Shown: positions 17,665 to 28,005, counted from the first letter of the stretch. The stretch is DNA of 64,000 nt from Brevibacterium sp. S22 (GCF_004745485.1 NZ_RHFG01000002.1:248001-312000); one strand, 5' to 3'. The notes: generated by a model from the sequence alone, not told the origin. Made by a program: numbers and translations.

Positions 17665-18745
17665 CGATCTCGCCTTCCTCTCGGTGGACGTCGAGGTCCA
17701 GTGGTCGGATGCCGGCGGCTTCCCAGCCGCTGCGGATGGTGTCTGCTTCAGTGTGGGAGTGGGCGAGGGCGATTCCGCAGTCGCCGCCGCCGGCACCGGA
17801 AGGCTTCGCTGCGGCACCCTGGGCTTCGGCGATCTCGCACAGATCGTACAGGGCTTCGGTCTCGATGAGGCTGCCCGTGGAGTCGCTCAGCCGCTGCAGC
17901 AGGGCGCGCACGGAGCGGATCGTGGTCAGGCTGGACTCGGCATCATCGGCGTCGAAGGCCGCCACGAGATCGTCGACGAGGGTGTGCGACTCGGCGGCGA
18001 AGGACACCAGTGGGCGAGGCTTCTGCGGTGCCGGGGTATGGACGCGTCTGACGAGGTGTTCGGTCGACGCCGGAGATCCGGTCCAGCCGACGAGGAGGTC
18101 GAGCGAATTCGGTGGGGTGATCCGCCTGGCCGAGGAGCCGGCCCATTCGCTGCAGCTCATCGCGGAGACGACGCCGTGGGCCTCGCGGTGAGCGTGCAGG
18201 GCTGCACGGTCGGGGGAGGAGTAGCGGATCCAGCCGCCGAAGGTGCTGGCGGCGAGATCCCCGCCGGAGGCCTTCGTGGAGATCGCGATGGTCGCCAGGA
18301 CGGCGAGTTTGAAGCGTTCGGTCAGGGTGAGGCCGAGGCGATAGAACTCATCGAGAGCGGCGATCGTCGCCACGGTCACCGCCGCCGAGGAGCCGAGGCC
18401 GAACTTCCGACCGTCGGCGTCATTGAGTTCGCTGGAGATCTCGAGGTCGAAGTAGCGGGGGCTGGCACCGCGTCCGGAGCGCAGCTCCTCGACGGTGGAG
18501 ATCGCCGAGAGCACATAGTCGAAGGGTCGCTCATCGACGATGATGTGCTCACCATCGTCTTCGCGCCGCCAGACGACGGGGGCCTGACCGTATTCGCTCG
18601 AATGGATGCGGCCGGCGCCTTCGCTCTCGGTCAGTCGCACGGTGATGCACCGGTCGACGGCGATGAGCACGGCGGGCTGTCCGGGTTCGACGACGGCGTA
18701 TTCGCCGGCGATGAACAGTTTGCCGGGCGCCCGGGTCTCGATCAT
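17654..18745 (-). CDS. mvaK2: Phosphomevalonate kinase
   Basis: Phosphorylates 5-phosphomevalonate to the diphosphate with ATP. A GHMP kinase of 363 residues: substrate strand APGKLFIAGEYAV at the start, ATP loop GLGSSAAV at 116-123, and a C-terminal GAGGGDCGIAL glycine motif. Start ATG overlaps the mvaD stop. The GEYAV signature and position between mvaD and fni identify it as the phosphomevalonate rather than the mevalonate kinase. Confidence 0.92.
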   Translation of the reverse strand: MIETRAPGKLFIAGEYAVVEPGQPAVLIAVDRCITVRLTESEGAGRIHSSEYGQAPVVWRREDDGEHIIVDERPFDYVLSAISTVEELRSGRGASPRYFDLEISSELNDADGRKFGLGSSAAVTVATIAALDEFYRLGLTLTERFKLAVLATIAISTKASGGDLAASTFGGWIRYSSPDRAALHAHREAHGVVSAMSCSEWAGSSARRITPPNSLDLLVGWTGSPASTEHLVRRVHTPAPQKPRPLVSFAAESHTLVDDLVAAFDADDAESSLTTIRSVRALLQRLSDSTGSLIETEALYDLCEIAEAQGAAAKPSGAGGGDCGIALAHSHTEADTIRSGWEAAGIRPLDLDVHREEGEIDEF

Positions 18746-19776
18746 GCCCGGCTGCCTTCACCCGCAGCCGGGTTCGCCGCATCGGCGGCTGGTACTGAGT
18801 CGGCGGGCGGGACTGCGTCGGCGGTGGTGAGCAGGTGGGCTCCGGGTCCGGGTCCGACGACGCGGACGTCGCCGAATCCGGAGAGTTTCTCGGCCAGCGC
18901 CTCGGCCTCATGGGGGCGGACGATGACGGCGACGTTCGGGCCGGCATCGGCGGTCGAATAGGCTTCGATCCCGTTCTCTCGGGCTTCGGCCACGGCGTCG
19001 AAGATCGCGTGGCTGGTCGGGTTGAGGAACCGGATCGGCGGCACGGTGGACTGGATGAGCCCGTGCATGCGCAGGGCGTGGGATTCGGTGATCTCACCGA
19101 TGCGTGTGAAGTCCCCGGCGGCACAGGCCGCGACCATCTGCTCCAGGTAGTCCTCGGTCGAGGACACCCAGCCGGAGTAGAAGGGGGAGGTGGAGGCGGT
19201 CAGGCGCATCGCCTCGCGGGAGGACACAGCCTTCCTGGCGCGGTCGACGGTGACGATGATCATCCGCATATCCGGGGCGGGCACGGTCTCGGCGAAGGAC
19301 GACGAATCGTCGCCGGAATGCCAGACGGCGATGCCGTCGGGAATCGAGCGGCAGGCCGAACCCGAACCGCGGCGGGCCAGACGACTGAGATCAATCGGTC
19401 CGAGGTCGAGGTCGAAGGCCGCGGCGGCCGCTGTGGCCAGGGCTGCGAACCCAGACGCCGAGGAGGCCAGACCCGCCCCTGTGGGCACGGAGTTGCGGGA
19501 CCGGACGAGGACACGGTCGTCCCGCCCGGCCAGATCACGGACGTGATCGAGGAAGACGGAGATGCGGGAGGTCTGACCGGCGTCGGCGAGTGCGCCGTCG
19601 AGTTCGAGGACATCGGAGGCGGCGTCCGGGGCGGGCACCACGGTGGTCGTGGTCTCGAAGTGGTCGAGGGTCAGCGACAGACTGCCCGCTGCAGGCAGGA
19701 TGAGCTCCTCATCGGCCTTGCCCCAGTACTTGACCAGGGCGATGTTCGGGTAGGCCCGCGCCGTCGTCGTTCTCAT
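18742..19776 (-). CDS. mvaD: Diphosphomevalonate decarboxylase
   Basis: ATP-dependent decarboxylation of diphosphomevalonate to IPP. The 344-residue GHMP protein begins TARAYPNIALVKYWGK, the classic MvaD signature, followed by LPAAGSLSLTLD, the ATP loop PTGAGLASSASG at 98-109, and the catalytic Asp in STADAGPNV. It ends with a short Ala/Pro-rich tail containing PPADSVPAADAA. It overlaps mvk and pmk by 4 nt. Confidence 0.95.
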   Translation of the reverse strand: MRTTTARAYPNIALVKYWGKADEELILPAAGSLSLTLDHFETTTTVVPAPDAASDVLELDGALADAGQTSRISVFLDHVRDLAGRDDRVLVRSRNSVPTGAGLASSASGFAALATAAAAAFDLDLGPIDLSRLARRGSGSACRSIPDGIAVWHSGDDSSSFAETVPAPDMRMIIVTVDRARKAVSSREAMRLTASTSPFYSGWVSSTEDYLEQMVAACAAGDFTRIGEITESHALRMHGLIQSTVPPIRFLNPTSHAIFDAVAEARENGIEAYSTADAGPNVAVIVRPHEAEALAEKLSGFGDVRVVGPGPGAHLLTTADAVPPADSVPAADAANPAAGEGSRA

Positions 19777-20744
19777 GTCGGTCTGACCTCCGTCGTCCAG
19801 GTGCGGGGCGCCCCCGCCGCGCGCAGGGCCTCGGCGAGTCCCTCGGCCTCGTCGTCCCCATCGGCCAACGCCAGCACGCAGCCGCCGAGGCCGCCGCCGG
19901 TGAGTTTGGCGCCCCGGGCTCCGGCCGCAGTGGCGGCGTCCACGAGGGAATCCAGGGTCGGAGTCGACACACCGAGGCCGCCGAGCAGTCCGTGGGCCTC
20001 GTTCATCAGCTCGCCGATCGTCTCACGGTCACCGGAGCGGATGTCGTCGACGGCGGCATCGGTGATCGCGGCCAAACGGTCGATGGTGGCCCCGACTCCC
20101 GTCGGATCGGCGTCGCGGCGGGCACGGACCCCTCCGACCGCCTCGGCGGTGGACCCGTGATGGCCTGAGTCCGCGAGCACGAAGACGAGGCGCTGACCGA
20201 CGTCGATGGTCTGAGCGCACCCGGTCTGGAAGCGGATGGGGGCGGGTTTGGCCACCGCCCAGGCGTCGATTCCGCTGGGCCGGCCGTGGGCGACGGTCTC
20301 GGCCGCCTGCACGATCTCGTGGAGGGTGTTCTCGTCGAAGACCGTCGAATGCAGGTTCGCGACCGCGCGGGCCACGGAGGTGGCCACGGCTGCACTCGAA
20401 CCCAATCCCCGGCTGTGGGGGATCGCCGAACGGATGAGCAGCTCCACCTCGGCGGCGGGATCACCGACGGCGTCGAGAGCGGCCGTGAGACCGGCGACGA
20501 CGGGCCCCATCGGCTCCGGAGCGGTCTGCGCGGTGCCGGAGAAGAGCTGGCTCTCGATCCGGGTCTCCTGGTTCGGGGACCGTCGGATGTCGGCCTGCAC
20601 GCCGAGCCCGTGCAGCGGCACAGCGACGGCGGGAGAGCCGTAGACGACCGCGTGTTCGCCGAACAGGATCGCCTTGGCATGGGCGAAGCCCTGGGAGGAG
20701 CCCGCCGAGGCCGGTGTCGGTTCGGTCAGAGAGGAATTGTGCAT
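19773..20744 (-). CDS. mvk: Mevalonate kinase
   Basis: Phosphorylates mevalonate; first gene of the operon. A GHMP kinase of 323 residues with HAKAILFGEHAVVYG (residues 22-36), IPHSRGLGSSAAV (ATP loop at 113-120) and the C-terminal GAKLTGGGLGGCVLAL. The start is uncertain: ATG at 20744 fits the family but lacks a clear ribosome site, and an upstream in-frame ATG at 20804 exists. A possible -10 TATGAT on the minus strand (20786-20781) lies about 40 nt before 20744 and favours the downstream start. Confidence 0.9.
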   Translation of the reverse strand: MHNSSLTEPTPASAGSSQGFAHAKAILFGEHAVVYGSPAVAVPLHGLGVQADIRRSPNQETRIESQLFSGTAQTAPEPMGPVVAGLTAALDAVGDPAAEVELLIRSAIPHSRGLGSSAAVATSVARAVANLHSTVFDENTLHEIVQAAETVAHGRPSGIDAWAVAKPAPIRFQTGCAQTIDVGQRLVFVLADSGHHGSTAEAVGGVRARRDADPTGVGATIDRLAAITDAAVDDIRSGDRETIGELMNEAHGLLGGLGVSTPTLDSLVDAATAAGARGAKLTGGGLGGCVLALADGDDEAEGLAEALRAAGAPRTWTTEVRPT

Positions 20745-20848
20745 GCAGGAGGATTTCGGGATGTGTGGATTGATGCCACCATCATATGCCGTAGCCCGTC
20801 TCATCCCGAATGCGAGGTGACGTCCGTCTCACCACGTCTGCTGTGGTC

Positions 20849-22693
20849 TTATGCGCTCGGGTGGGCGCGCAGCTTCCATCCGGAGGCGGCGTCCTGCTCG
20901 CGCCAGAAGTGCGCGAAGCGGCCGTCGGCGGCCCGCAGCTCATCGATCGTGCCGTCTTCGATGACCCGGCCCTCGGCGAGGAAGATCACACGATCCGCGG
21001 TGCGGATGCTGCCCAGTCGATGCGCGACGAGGATGCGGGTGCGTGGTGTCGGATCATCGGTCAGTGCCGTGACGATCGCGGTCTCATTCTCCGTGTCCAA
21101 CGCGCTCGTGGCCTCGTCGACGAGGAGGATCGGCGCGGGTTTGAGCAGTGCCCGGGCGATCGAGACACGTTGGCGCTCGCCGCCGGACAGTGCGGTGCCG
21201 CCCTCGCCGACTTCGGCGTCCCAGCCGCCGGGGATCCGGGCGAGGAGCTCGTCGAGGCGGGCAAGCCTCGCCACGTCGTCGATGCGCTGCTCGGTCGCTT
21301 CCGGATGTCCGGCGAGCACATTGGCCCGCAGCGACCCGTCGAAGAGGTACGGGTGCTGGAAGACGACCCCGGTCAGCGTGTGGCGTGCGGTCGCGTCGAG
21401 GACGGCGAGATCGACGCCGTCGACGAGCACGCGTCCGGCACTTGGTTCCTGCAGGCCTGCGATGAGGGAGAGGATCGTCGACTTCCCCGACCCCGAGGGG
21501 CCGACGATCGCCGTCGTCGTTCCCGGTGCGAACTCGAGGTCGAGCCCGGCCACGACGTCGGGGGAGTCGGGATCGTAACGGAAGGCCACCTCGGTGAGGG
21601 TGATTGCCGGCGCCGAGGCGGCCGACCCCTGCGCACGGGACTGACCTTGAGTGCGGGGCAGATCCTGAGCATGGAGCTGGGCTTGGGGATGCGGCTGAAT
21701 CTGGGCAGGGGCGCGGTCGGTTGAGTCCGTGGGGGCCGCGGTCCCGACGGTCGGGGCGTCGAGGACGGTGCGGATGTTGCGCAGCACCCCGGTCGTCGAC
21801 TCGATCGCGGCGGACAGGCCAGCGAGCGAGGTGAACGGCTCGAGGCAGCGGATGATGACGACGATGAGCGCGATCGCCTCGGGCACGGAGATCGTCCCGG
21901 TCACCGTGAGGTAGGCGGTGGTGCCGGCGAGGACGAGGAGCGCGAGCTGGGAGGCGATGCCGAAGAGGACCTGGCCGGGGACCTGGAGGAGGAGCACGCG
22001 GATGGCCGCACCGTGCTGGCGGCTCAGGGCGGTGCCGACGAGACTGCGTTCGGTCTCCGTGCGACGGGAGGCGCGCAGGGCCTGCTGGGTGCGGGCGAAC
22101 TCGACGACGCGTTCGGTCAGGGCAGAATTCGTCTCCGCCGCGACACGGTCGGCGTGCCGGCCGATCCGTGCCCCGCCGAAGAACGCGGCGAGGAGGATCG
22201 GGACCCCGATGAGCGCGGCGAGTGCGAGCGGGCCGGAGATCGGGATGAGTGCGATCGCGATCGTGATGGGCAGGAGGATGCCCGAGAGCAGCGGGGTGAG
22301 CAGGTAGACGACGATGCCGACGAGGTCCGGCCCGGTCGCCGCGATCGCCTGCCTGGCTGTCGCCGTGTTCGCGGGCGTGAACCAGCTCAGGCGGATCCGG
22401 GAGAGCCGGTCGGTGACGCCGTGCTGGGCGGAGTCGAGGAGGGCGAAGCCGAGATCCATGCCGATGCGCGAGATCACGGCGTCGATCGCCCACCCGGCGG
22501 CCGTGGCCAGGGCGAGGAGTCCGAGCCAGGGCCAGGCTTCGGCCGGTTCCGGGCCGAAGAGTGCGGCGACGAGGGGGACGAGGACGACCGTGCCGAGCGC
22601 ACGGAGGATGACGCTTACGACAGTGAGCGCGAGGTGCAGCCCCATGGCGCCGCGCCGGTCGGCGGGCATGAGGGCGAGGAATGTGCGGATCAT
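20849..22693 (-). CDS. irtB: IrtB-like siderophore ABC transporter (permease-ATPase half)
   Basis: A half-transporter of 614 residues: six membrane helices (about 15-300) then an ATPase domain (about 365-600) with Walker [10 protein letters not shown], signature [16 protein letters not shown] and Walker [13 protein letters not shown]. It is the probable partner of the upstream IrtA-like protein. In mycobacteria IrtAB imports iron-loaded mycobactin/carboxymycobactin and reduces the iron; here the siderophore is unknown. A Gln/Pro/His-rich linker (about 325-355) separates the halves. Start overlaps the irtA stop by 4 nt. Yersiniabactin-type YbtPQ is the closest alternative family. Confidence 0.85.
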   Translation of the reverse strand: MIRTFLALMPADRRGAMGLHLALTVVSVILRALGTVVLVPLVAALFGPEPAEAWPWLGLLALATAAGWAIDAVISRIGMDLGFALLDSAQHGVTDRLSRIRLSWFTPANTATARQAIAATGPDLVGIVVYLLTPLLSGILLPITIAIALIPISGPLALAALIGVPILLAAFFGGARIGRHADRVAAETNSALTERVVEFARTQQALRASRRTETERSLVGTALSRQHGAAIRVLLLQVPGQVLFGIASQLALLVLAGTTAYLTVTGTISVPEAIALIVVIIRCLEPFTSLAGLSAAIESTTGVLRNIRTVLDAPTVGTAAPTDSTDRAPAQIQPHPQAQLHAQDLPRTQGQSRAQGSAASAPAITLTEVAFRYDPDSPDVVAGLDLEFAPGTTTAIVGPSGSGKSTILSLIAGLQEPSAGRVLVDGVDLAVLDATARHTLTGVVFQHPYLFDGSLRANVLAGHPEATEQRIDDVARLARLDELLARIPGGWDAEVGEGGTALSGGERQRVSIARALLKPAPILLVDEATSALDTENETAIVTALTDDPTPRTRILVAHRLGSIRTADRVIFLAEGRVIEDGTIDELRAADGRFAHFWREQDAASGWKLRAHPSA

Positions 22694-25365
22694 CGGGTGG
22701 CTCCCTGGGTGCGCGGGGCGGTCGCCGAGGTGATTTCGCGCGCGTCCCAGAGCCTGCGGTAGCGCCCACCTGCGGCGATGAGGTCGTCGTGGGTGCCGGA
22801 CTCGGCGACCCTGCCGTGGTCGAGGACGACGATGCGATCGACGTCGGTGATCGTGTGCAGCCGGTGGGCGATGACGAGGACCGTGCGCCCGGTCGCGAGC
22901 CTGCCGAGCGCCTGCTGGACGAGGTGTTCGGACTCGGGATCGGCGAATGCCGTGGCCTCGTCGAGGACGAGGATCGGGGTGTCGGCGAGGATGGCCCGAG
23001 CGATCGCGAGCCGTTGGCGCTCGCCGCCGGACAGGGCCGCCTCGGTGCCGATGACGGTGTCATAGCCGTCGGGCAGACGCAGGATCCGATCGTGGATCTG
23101 CGCCTGACGGGCCGCATCGATGACCGCGTCCTCGCTGGCGTCGGGCACGGCGAGGGCGATGTTCTCGGCCACCGTGCCCTGGACGAGCTGGATGTCCTGG
23201 AAGACGAAGCCGACCTGCGTGTAGAGCTCGTCGCCGGGCAGCGTGCGGATGTCGCGGCCGCCGATGCGCACGGCTCCCTCGGTGACGTCGTGGAATCGGG
23301 CGAGCAGCGCGGCGAGCGTGGATTTGCCCGAACCGGAGGGCCCGACCAGCGCGGTCACCGTCCCGGGTTCGAGGCGCAGGGAGACGCCGTCGATGACGGG
23401 CACACCCGGGCGGTAGGCGAAGCCGACATCGTCGAATTCGACGAGGCCGGGGGCAGGGTGAGAATCCCGGGAGGCATCCCGCGCCGAGGCGGCTGTGTCC
23501 TTCTCGTCCACCTGCGCCCTGTGTCGCTCCACCACCTCCAGCCGCTCCTCGTCGAGGGTGTTCTGGATCCGGCGGGCGGCGAGCAGCCCCGTGCTCAGCC
23601 CGGACAGTCCGTAGCCGATGCCGAGCAGCCGCGCGCCGAAGGTGGTGCCGAGGAACAGGAACGGCAGCAGGTCGATCGGGTCGATCGATCCGGACACGGT
23701 CAGCCAGGTGCCGAGGGCTGTGATGATGAGCAGGTAGGTCGCCGGACGGTTGACGAGGTCCATGACGGTCTTGGACGTGGTGAAGGGCCGTTGCCAGTCG
23801 GTGAGGAAGCGGACGTACTCGTCGATCCGGGAGCGGAAACGTGAGGCCGAAGCACCACCGAAGACGCGGATGACGGGCTGACCGGCGAGGTAGCTTCCTG
23901 CCTCGACGTTCATCTGTTCGGCCCAGGTCAGTGCCTGCTTCGGCTTCGTCCCGGACTGGATGATCATGATGTACATCGTCACGATGTAGACGAGCACGGG
24001 AACGAGGAGCGCGAGCGCGATCCGCCAATCGACGACGAAGAGGTAGATGAGGACCGCGACCGGGGCGACCACGGCCTGCACGGCATCGGATACCGCATGC
24101 GTGACGAGGTAGTGCAGGGCCAGGGTGTCGTCCTGGACGAGCTGCTTGATCCGGCCGGACCCGCGATCGACGAACCAGCCGAGCGGCAGCCTGGCCATCG
24201 TCGTGAGCAGACGCCGGCGCAGGTCGCGTTCGAACCGAGCGTCGACGAAGTGGAGCCAGAACAGGAGCGCCGCCGAGAGCACGACCCCGGAGCCCATGAG
24301 CACGACCGCCCAGATCCCCGTCGCCCACAGCGTCGCCGAGTCGGCGCCGGTGAGCAGCTGCCGGGAGAGTTCGACGAGGAGGACATAGGGGGCGAGCTCG
24401 ACGAGGGTGACGATCGCCTGGAGGATCCCCGCGATCCACAGGGTGGCCTTGAGCGGGGCGATGAGCCGCCCGCCCGCGTTCGCCCGCCACGACCCCTTGG
24501 GTGCCGCGGGGGTTTCTGCATTCGGCGAGGTGGGGCTCGCGTTCGCCGAGGCGGGGCTGGGCTCCGCACCCGATGTCGACTCAGCGGCCGCCTCGGCGGG
24601 GGTGTCGTCCTTCTTCTCTCCGCGCATCTTTCCGAAGGCGCGGCCTTCGTACCAGTACGCGCGAGCGGTGATCTCGGACTTCGGGAAGCCGAAGTCGTCC
24701 TTGAGGCGGGCTCGGATGGCCTTGAGCGATCCGGATTCGAGGGCGGTCCAGACCCGCCAATCCGACCAGTCGCGGGACTCGATGGCCGCAGCCAGGGAGG
24801 AATCGCCTCGGCGGGGGACCCAGTGGAGGTTCATCCGGGGATGCCGGGAGAGGGGAATGAGGCGGTCGGAGGGTTCGTGCTCTTCGAGGTAGACCTCGAC
24901 GGGGAGGTCGGCGGGGGTCGCCTCGAGGATGGAGTTGATCGCCGGGATCGACGCGGAGTCGCCGATGAGGAGGTACCCGGCGGGCAGCTCATCGGGCAGG
25001 GTGAATACGGTCGAGCCCATGGAGGCGACCTCGACCCGGGTGCCGGGCGTCACCGACTCCGCCCACGCCGAGGCGGGACCCGCGGGCTCGTGGAGGACGA
25101 AGTCGACGGCGAAGGTGCCGGCTTCCGGGTCCGCCTCGGTGATCGTGTAGCCGCGCTGGTGTTCGAAGTCGGGGTCGTCGGGGTCGGGGAACCAGAAGCG
25201 CAGCCACGCGGTGGGTCCGACCTCGGCGTCGGTGAAGACCGTCGGGGAGGTCATGCGCACACGGACGAAGTTCGGCGCCAGGTGTTCGACGTCGATGACC
25301 TCCGCCTCGTGGTCGCGCAGACCGAAGGCGGACATGATCGCGCCGTTGAAACCGCGTTTGGCCAT
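22690..25365 (-). CDS. irtA: IrtA-like protein: siderophore-interacting flavin domain fused to ABC transporter
   Basis: An 891-residue fusion. The N-terminal 265 residues are a siderophore-interacting (SIP) reductase domain: [11 protein letters not shown], the flavin-binding strand RGYTITEAD, and [16 protein letters not shown]. An Ala/Ser/Pro-rich linker follows, then six helices (about 310-570) and an ATPase (about 645-880) with [25 protein letters not shown] and [12 protein letters not shown]. This is the exact domain order of mycobacterial IrtA. The ATG at 25365 sits in a TGATG overlap with the TetR gene, so the three genes are coupled. The frame is open 74 codons further upstream but that lies within the TetR gene. 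Confidence 0.9.
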   Translation of the reverse strand: MAKRGFNGAIMSAFGLRDHEAEVIDVEHLAPNFVRVRMTSPTVFTDAEVGPTAWLRFWFPDPDDPDFEHQRGYTITEADPEAGTFAVDFVLHEPAGPASAWAESVTPGTRVEVASMGSTVFTLPDELPAGYLLIGDSASIPAINSILEATPADLPVEVYLEEHEPSDRLIPLSRHPRMNLHWVPRRGDSSLAAAIESRDWSDWRVWTALESGSLKAIRARLKDDFGFPKSEITARAYWYEGRAFGKMRGEKKDDTPAEAAAESTSGAEPSPASANASPTSPNAETPAAPKGSWRANAGGRLIAPLKATLWIAGILQAIVTLVELAPYVLLVELSRQLLTGADSATLWATGIWAVVLMGSGVVLSAALLFWLHFVDARFERDLRRRLLTTMARLPLGWFVDRGSGRIKQLVQDDTLALHYLVTHAVSDAVQAVVAPVAVLIYLFVVDWRIALALLVPVLVYIVTMYIMIIQSGTKPKQALTWAEQMNVEAGSYLAGQPVIRVFGGASASRFRSRIDEYVRFLTDWQRPFTTSKTVMDLVNRPATYLLIITALGTWLTVSGSIDPIDLLPFLFLGTTFGARLLGIGYGLSGLSTGLLAARRIQNTLDEERLEVVERHRAQVDEKDTAASARDASRDSHPAPGLVEFDDVGFAYRPGVPVIDGVSLRLEPGTVTALVGPSGSGKSTLAALLARFHDVTEGAVRIGGRDIRTLPGDELYTQVGFVFQDIQLVQGTVAENIALAVPDASEDAVIDAARQAQIHDRILRLPDGYDTVIGTEAALSGGERQRLAIARAILADTPILVLDEATAFADPESEHLVQQALGRLATGRTVLVIAHRLHTITDVDRIVVLDHGRVAESGTHDDLIAAGGRYRRLWDAREITSATAPRTQGATR

Positions 25366-26114
25366 CAGTGGTCCTGTGTTGTGTGGGCTGGGGGTGCCGG
25401 GTGGGGAGCGGTCGCGGCTTGGGTGGGCGCGGTCGCGGCTTGGACGGCCGAGTCGAGCTCGGTGACCACCTCGGCGACGTCCCTGCCGGGCGGGAGGATG
25501 TCGACGATGCTGCGGACGGTGACGGCGAGCATGAGGCGGGAGTAGTGGGACGTCTCGAGCTGCGGGAGACGGTGGTGGGCCTCCCACAGGCGCCCGTCGG
25601 CGCGCATGCCGTCGATCGCCTCCTCGCGCTGGGCATCCCAGCCGGCCGACCGGGCGCGTTGGGCGTCCTCGGCGGCGGCGTGGCCGATCGCCTGAGTGGC
25701 GACGGCGCTGGCGAGCACGATCGCGGAGTCGGTCGAATAGCCGCGTCTCTCCAGAGCGGCGGTCTCTGCCGACAGGAGTGCGCGCCCGCCTTCTCCGCGG
25801 GGGAACAGGGTCTGGACGTAGGTGACGAGTCCGGGGTGGCCGACGACGAAGTCGTAGAGGGCGACGCCGAAGGCCAGCAGCTGGGTGGGGACGTCGTGAT
25901 CGGGGTCATCGGGGAGGTCGAGTTCGGCGAGCAGACTCTCACCGACGGCGCGCTCGAGCCCCCACCGGTTCTCGACATGGCGGTACAGGGCCGTGGAGCT
26001 CACGCCGAGGCGGGACGCGACGGCACCGAGGCTGAGATCGCGCAGGCCGATGTCGCGTCCGGCGGCGATGATGTCGGTCAGTTCGATCTGCCGCGGTCTG
26101 CCGCCGATGCGCAT
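25365..26114 (-). CDS. TetR-family regulator of the irtAB-like genes
   Basis: A 249-residue regulator. The N-terminal helix-turn-helix (about 6-50) reads [36 protein letters not shown], typical TetR. A ligand domain follows, with an Ala/Pro/Thr-rich tail. ATG at 26114 has GGAGG with good spacing; an upstream ATG at 26141 lies in the operator-like palindrome and is less likely. As first gene of the TetR-irtA-irtB unit it probably autoregulates the operon; the ligand is unknown. Confidence 0.88.
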   Translation of the reverse strand: MRIGGRPRQIELTDIIAAGRDIGLRDLSLGAVASRLGVSSTALYRHVENRWGLERAVGESLLAELDLPDDPDHDVPTQLLAFGVALYDFVVGHPGLVTYVQTLFPRGEGGRALLSAETAALERRGYSTDSAIVLASAVATQAIGHAAAEDAQRARSAGWDAQREEAIDGMRADGRLWEAHHRLPQLETSHYSRLMLAVTVRSIVDILPPGRDVAEVVTELDSAVQAATAPTQAATAPHPAPPAHTTQDH

Positions 26115-26134
26115 GGGTCCTCCTGCCAGTGTGA

Positions 26135-26150
26135 GCATCAAAGTTGATGC
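26135..26150. promoter_or_regulatory. Candidate TetR operator upstream of the irt operon
   Basis: GCATCAAAGTTGATGC is a perfect 7+2+7 inverted repeat, 20 nt before the regulator's start codon. Size and position fit a TetR-family operator. Confidence 0.55.
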
Positions 26151-26157
26151 CAGTAAC

Positions 26158-26176
26158 TAAGGGTAGGCTAAGCGCA
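26158..26176. promoter_or_regulatory. Candidate DtxR/IdeR iron box
   Basis: The 19-bp segment TAAGGGTAGGCTAAGCGCA matches the DtxR/IdeR consensus (TTAGGTTAGGCTAACCTAA, from memory) at 14 of 19 positions, including the core TAGGCTAA. It lies 8 bp upstream of the TetR palindrome, so iron repression of irtAB is likely. Confidence 0.55.
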
Positions 26177-26246
26177 GCGATTCGGCAATGGCAGTCGCGG
26201 GACGGCTCCCGGGCAGGCGCTCGCCTCAGTGGAGTCTGGGCTCGAG

Positions 26247-27482
26247 TCAGTGGGGCCTCTGCTCGAGGAACCGGCGTTCGGCAGGGTCGGTCGTCAGTTC
26301 GATCGCACGCCGGTACGCCTCGGCGGCGTCTCCAGTCCGCCCGAGTCGGTCGAGCAGATGCGCCCGGAGCACCCAGGCGGGCTGGAAGGCGCTGACGCGC
26401 TTGGCGTCCCCGCTGTCGGTGCCCGGGCTCAGCGCATCAAGGGAGGCAAGTCCGGCCTCGGGGCCCTCGACCTCGGCGAGGACGGCCGCCCGGGAGACCG
26501 AGCCGCCGAGGCTCGGGGCGAGAGACTCGAGATCGTCGTGGAGGCGCAGCAGCATCGGCCAGTCCGTCGTCCCGGTCCTGACCCCGGCCAAATGGAGGAG
26601 CTGAATCGCAGCTTCGAGACCGAAGCGTCCGACGTGTCCGCAGCGGTAGACCTCCTGCAGGTGATGTTCGCCGGATTCGGTCAGCGTCGGGTCCCACAGC
26701 GCGGGATCCTGGTCGGTCAGGGGCACGAATTCTCCGGCTGCGCCTCGGCGAGCGGGGAAGCGTGCGGCCGAGAGGTGGATGAGGGCAGCCAGGCCGTGCG
26801 ATTCGCCGTCACCGGGGCACAGGCATGCGAGCAGTCCGGCGAGGTAGACGGCCTCGCCGACCATCCCGGCGCGTGGGGTGGGAGCCGCATGCGCCCATTC
26901 GATCGCAAAGGCCCCGTAGATGGCTTCCTGCACATCCGGCAGGCGGGACTCGAGGTCGAGTCGATCGGGATGGCCGAAGCCCACGCCGAGCGCAGCCACC
27001 CGCTTCTTCGCCCTGGTCAGACGCGCAGAGACGGTGGCGGCCGGCAGGGCCATCGCGGCGGCGATCTGCTTCCCGGTCATCCCCATCACCGCCGAGAGCA
27101 TGAGCAGCGCCCGTGCGGGCGGATCGATGTCGGGATGTGCGCACACGGCAAGGAGCTCGAGGCGACGGTCGGGCAGGGCATCGGGGACGTGGTCGGCGGG
27201 ATCGGAGCCGAGGTGGTCGAGAACGTCGTCGAGCGCGGTTGTCGTCCGTGCCGCCGCGGACTTCCACACGTCTCGGCGGGCATTGAGCGCAACCCGGTAG
27301 AGCCAGCCCTCCGGATTGTCGGGCGGACCCTCAGCCCGCCACGCGGTGACGGCGCGTTCGAGCGCGGTGGACAGCGCATCCTCGGCGCCGGAGATGTCAC
27401 CGTCGGCGGCCGCGATGAGGGCGATGATCCGGCCCCAGCCGTCCCGGGACAGGATCATCGCCCGATCGGCAGGGTCGGTCAT
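26247..27482 (-). CDS. ECF42-type RNA polymerase sigma factor with long C-terminal extension
   Basis: A 411-residue sigma factor. Regions 2 and 4 lie in the first 170 residues (GAEDALSTALERAVTAW, PEGWLYRVALNARRD, then MTGKQIAAAMALPAATVSARLTRAKKRV). The rest is the DUF6596/TPR-like extension (YLAGLLACLCPG..., LRAHLLDRLGRTGDAAEAYRRAIEL) characteristic of the ECF42 group. These have no anti-sigma factor and are linked to YCII/DGPF proteins, as here. The ATG at 27482 lies 64 nt after the YCII gene; the ribosome site is weak. Signal and regulon are unknown. Confidence 0.88.
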   Translation of the reverse strand: MTDPADRAMILSRDGWGRIIALIAAADGDISGAEDALSTALERAVTAWRAEGPPDNPEGWLYRVALNARRDVWKSAAARTTTALDDVLDHLGSDPADHVPDALPDRRLELLAVCAHPDIDPPARALLMLSAVMGMTGKQIAAAMALPAATVSARLTRAKKRVAALGVGFGHPDRLDLESRLPDVQEAIYGAFAIEWAHAAPTPRAGMVGEAVYLAGLLACLCPGDGESHGLAALIHLSAARFPARRGAAGEFVPLTDQDPALWDPTLTESGEHHLQEVYRCGHVGRFGLEAAIQLLHLAGVRTGTTDWPMLLRLHDDLESLAPSLGGSVSRAAVLAEVEGPEAGLASLDALSPGTDSGDAKRVSAFQPAWVLRAHLLDRLGRTGDAAEAYRRAIELTTDPAERRFLEQRPH

Positions 27483-27546
27483 TCGCGCCCAGTGATCAGA
27501 AGGAATGGTCCCGCCGGGATGATCGCTTCGTTCGGGGCTCTGACTG

Positions 27547-27927
27547 TCACGGGCGGGTCCAAGCGCCGTCGACGAAGGAGGTCGCCGCGGGCCGGACCTC
27601 GATCGTGCCGTAGCTCGTGCCGGGGAACTTCTCGGCCCAGGCAATGGCCGCCTCGGTGTCGGGAACGTCGATGACGACGACCCCGGCCAGGGCCTCCTTG
27701 GCGGCGGCGAAGGGTCCGTCCTCGATGACGACCTGCCCGGTCTTCCGGGTCACGGTCGTCGCGGTCTGGGAGGGGGTGAGCATCTCCCAGGCGACGAACA
27801 CTCCGGCCGAGGTCAGGGCCTGACCGAAGTCGTCCATGAGGCGCATCATCTCCTGAATCTCCTCATCGGTCGGGGTCGGGCCGTCGGCACCGGGTTCAGG
27901 GGCGTGGAAGAGCAGTGAGCAGCGCAT
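27547..27927 (-). CDS. YCII/DGPF-family protein, partner of ECF42
   Basis: A 126-residue YCII-related protein with the family motif DGPF at about residues 67-70 (VIEDGPFAAAKEALAG) and the C-terminal PGTSYGTIEVRP strand. Members are alpha/beta-barrel proteins co-encoded with ECF42 sigma factors; biochemical role is unknown, a small-molecule or redox sensor being suggested for the group. ATG at 27927 has ACGGAGCG upstream; the upstream in-frame extension has no support. It comes before the sigma gene in one transcript. Confidence 0.85.
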   Translation of the reverse strand: MRCSLLFHAPEPGADGPTPTDEEIQEMMRLMDDFGQALTSAGVFVAWEMLTPSQTATTVTRKTGQVVIEDGPFAAAKEALAGVVVIDVPDTEAAIAWAEKFPGTSYGTIEVRPAATSFVDGAWTRP

Positions 27928-27978
27928 GGTTCGCTCCGTTCTGTGTGCGGCGACCGGATTTCGGTCGCTCACAGGGAA

Positions 27979-28005
27979 GACGATCGAATCCTCGTCGATT
28001 CGACA
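27979..28005 (-). promoter_or_regulatory. Candidate ECF42 promoter
   Basis: On the minus strand TGTCGA (28005-28000) is followed after exactly 17 nt by CGTC (27982-27979). ECF42 promoters are reported, as I recall, to carry TGTCGA at -35 and a CGA/TC type -10. The site lies about 50 nt before the YCII start, so the sigma factor probably controls its own operon. Confidence 0.6.

Noticed and set aside
21084..24490. Several long Arg/Pro-rich ORFs opposite or in alternative frames of irtAB
   Set aside because: Composition dominated by Arg, Pro and Ala, typical of off-frame reading in high-GC DNA.
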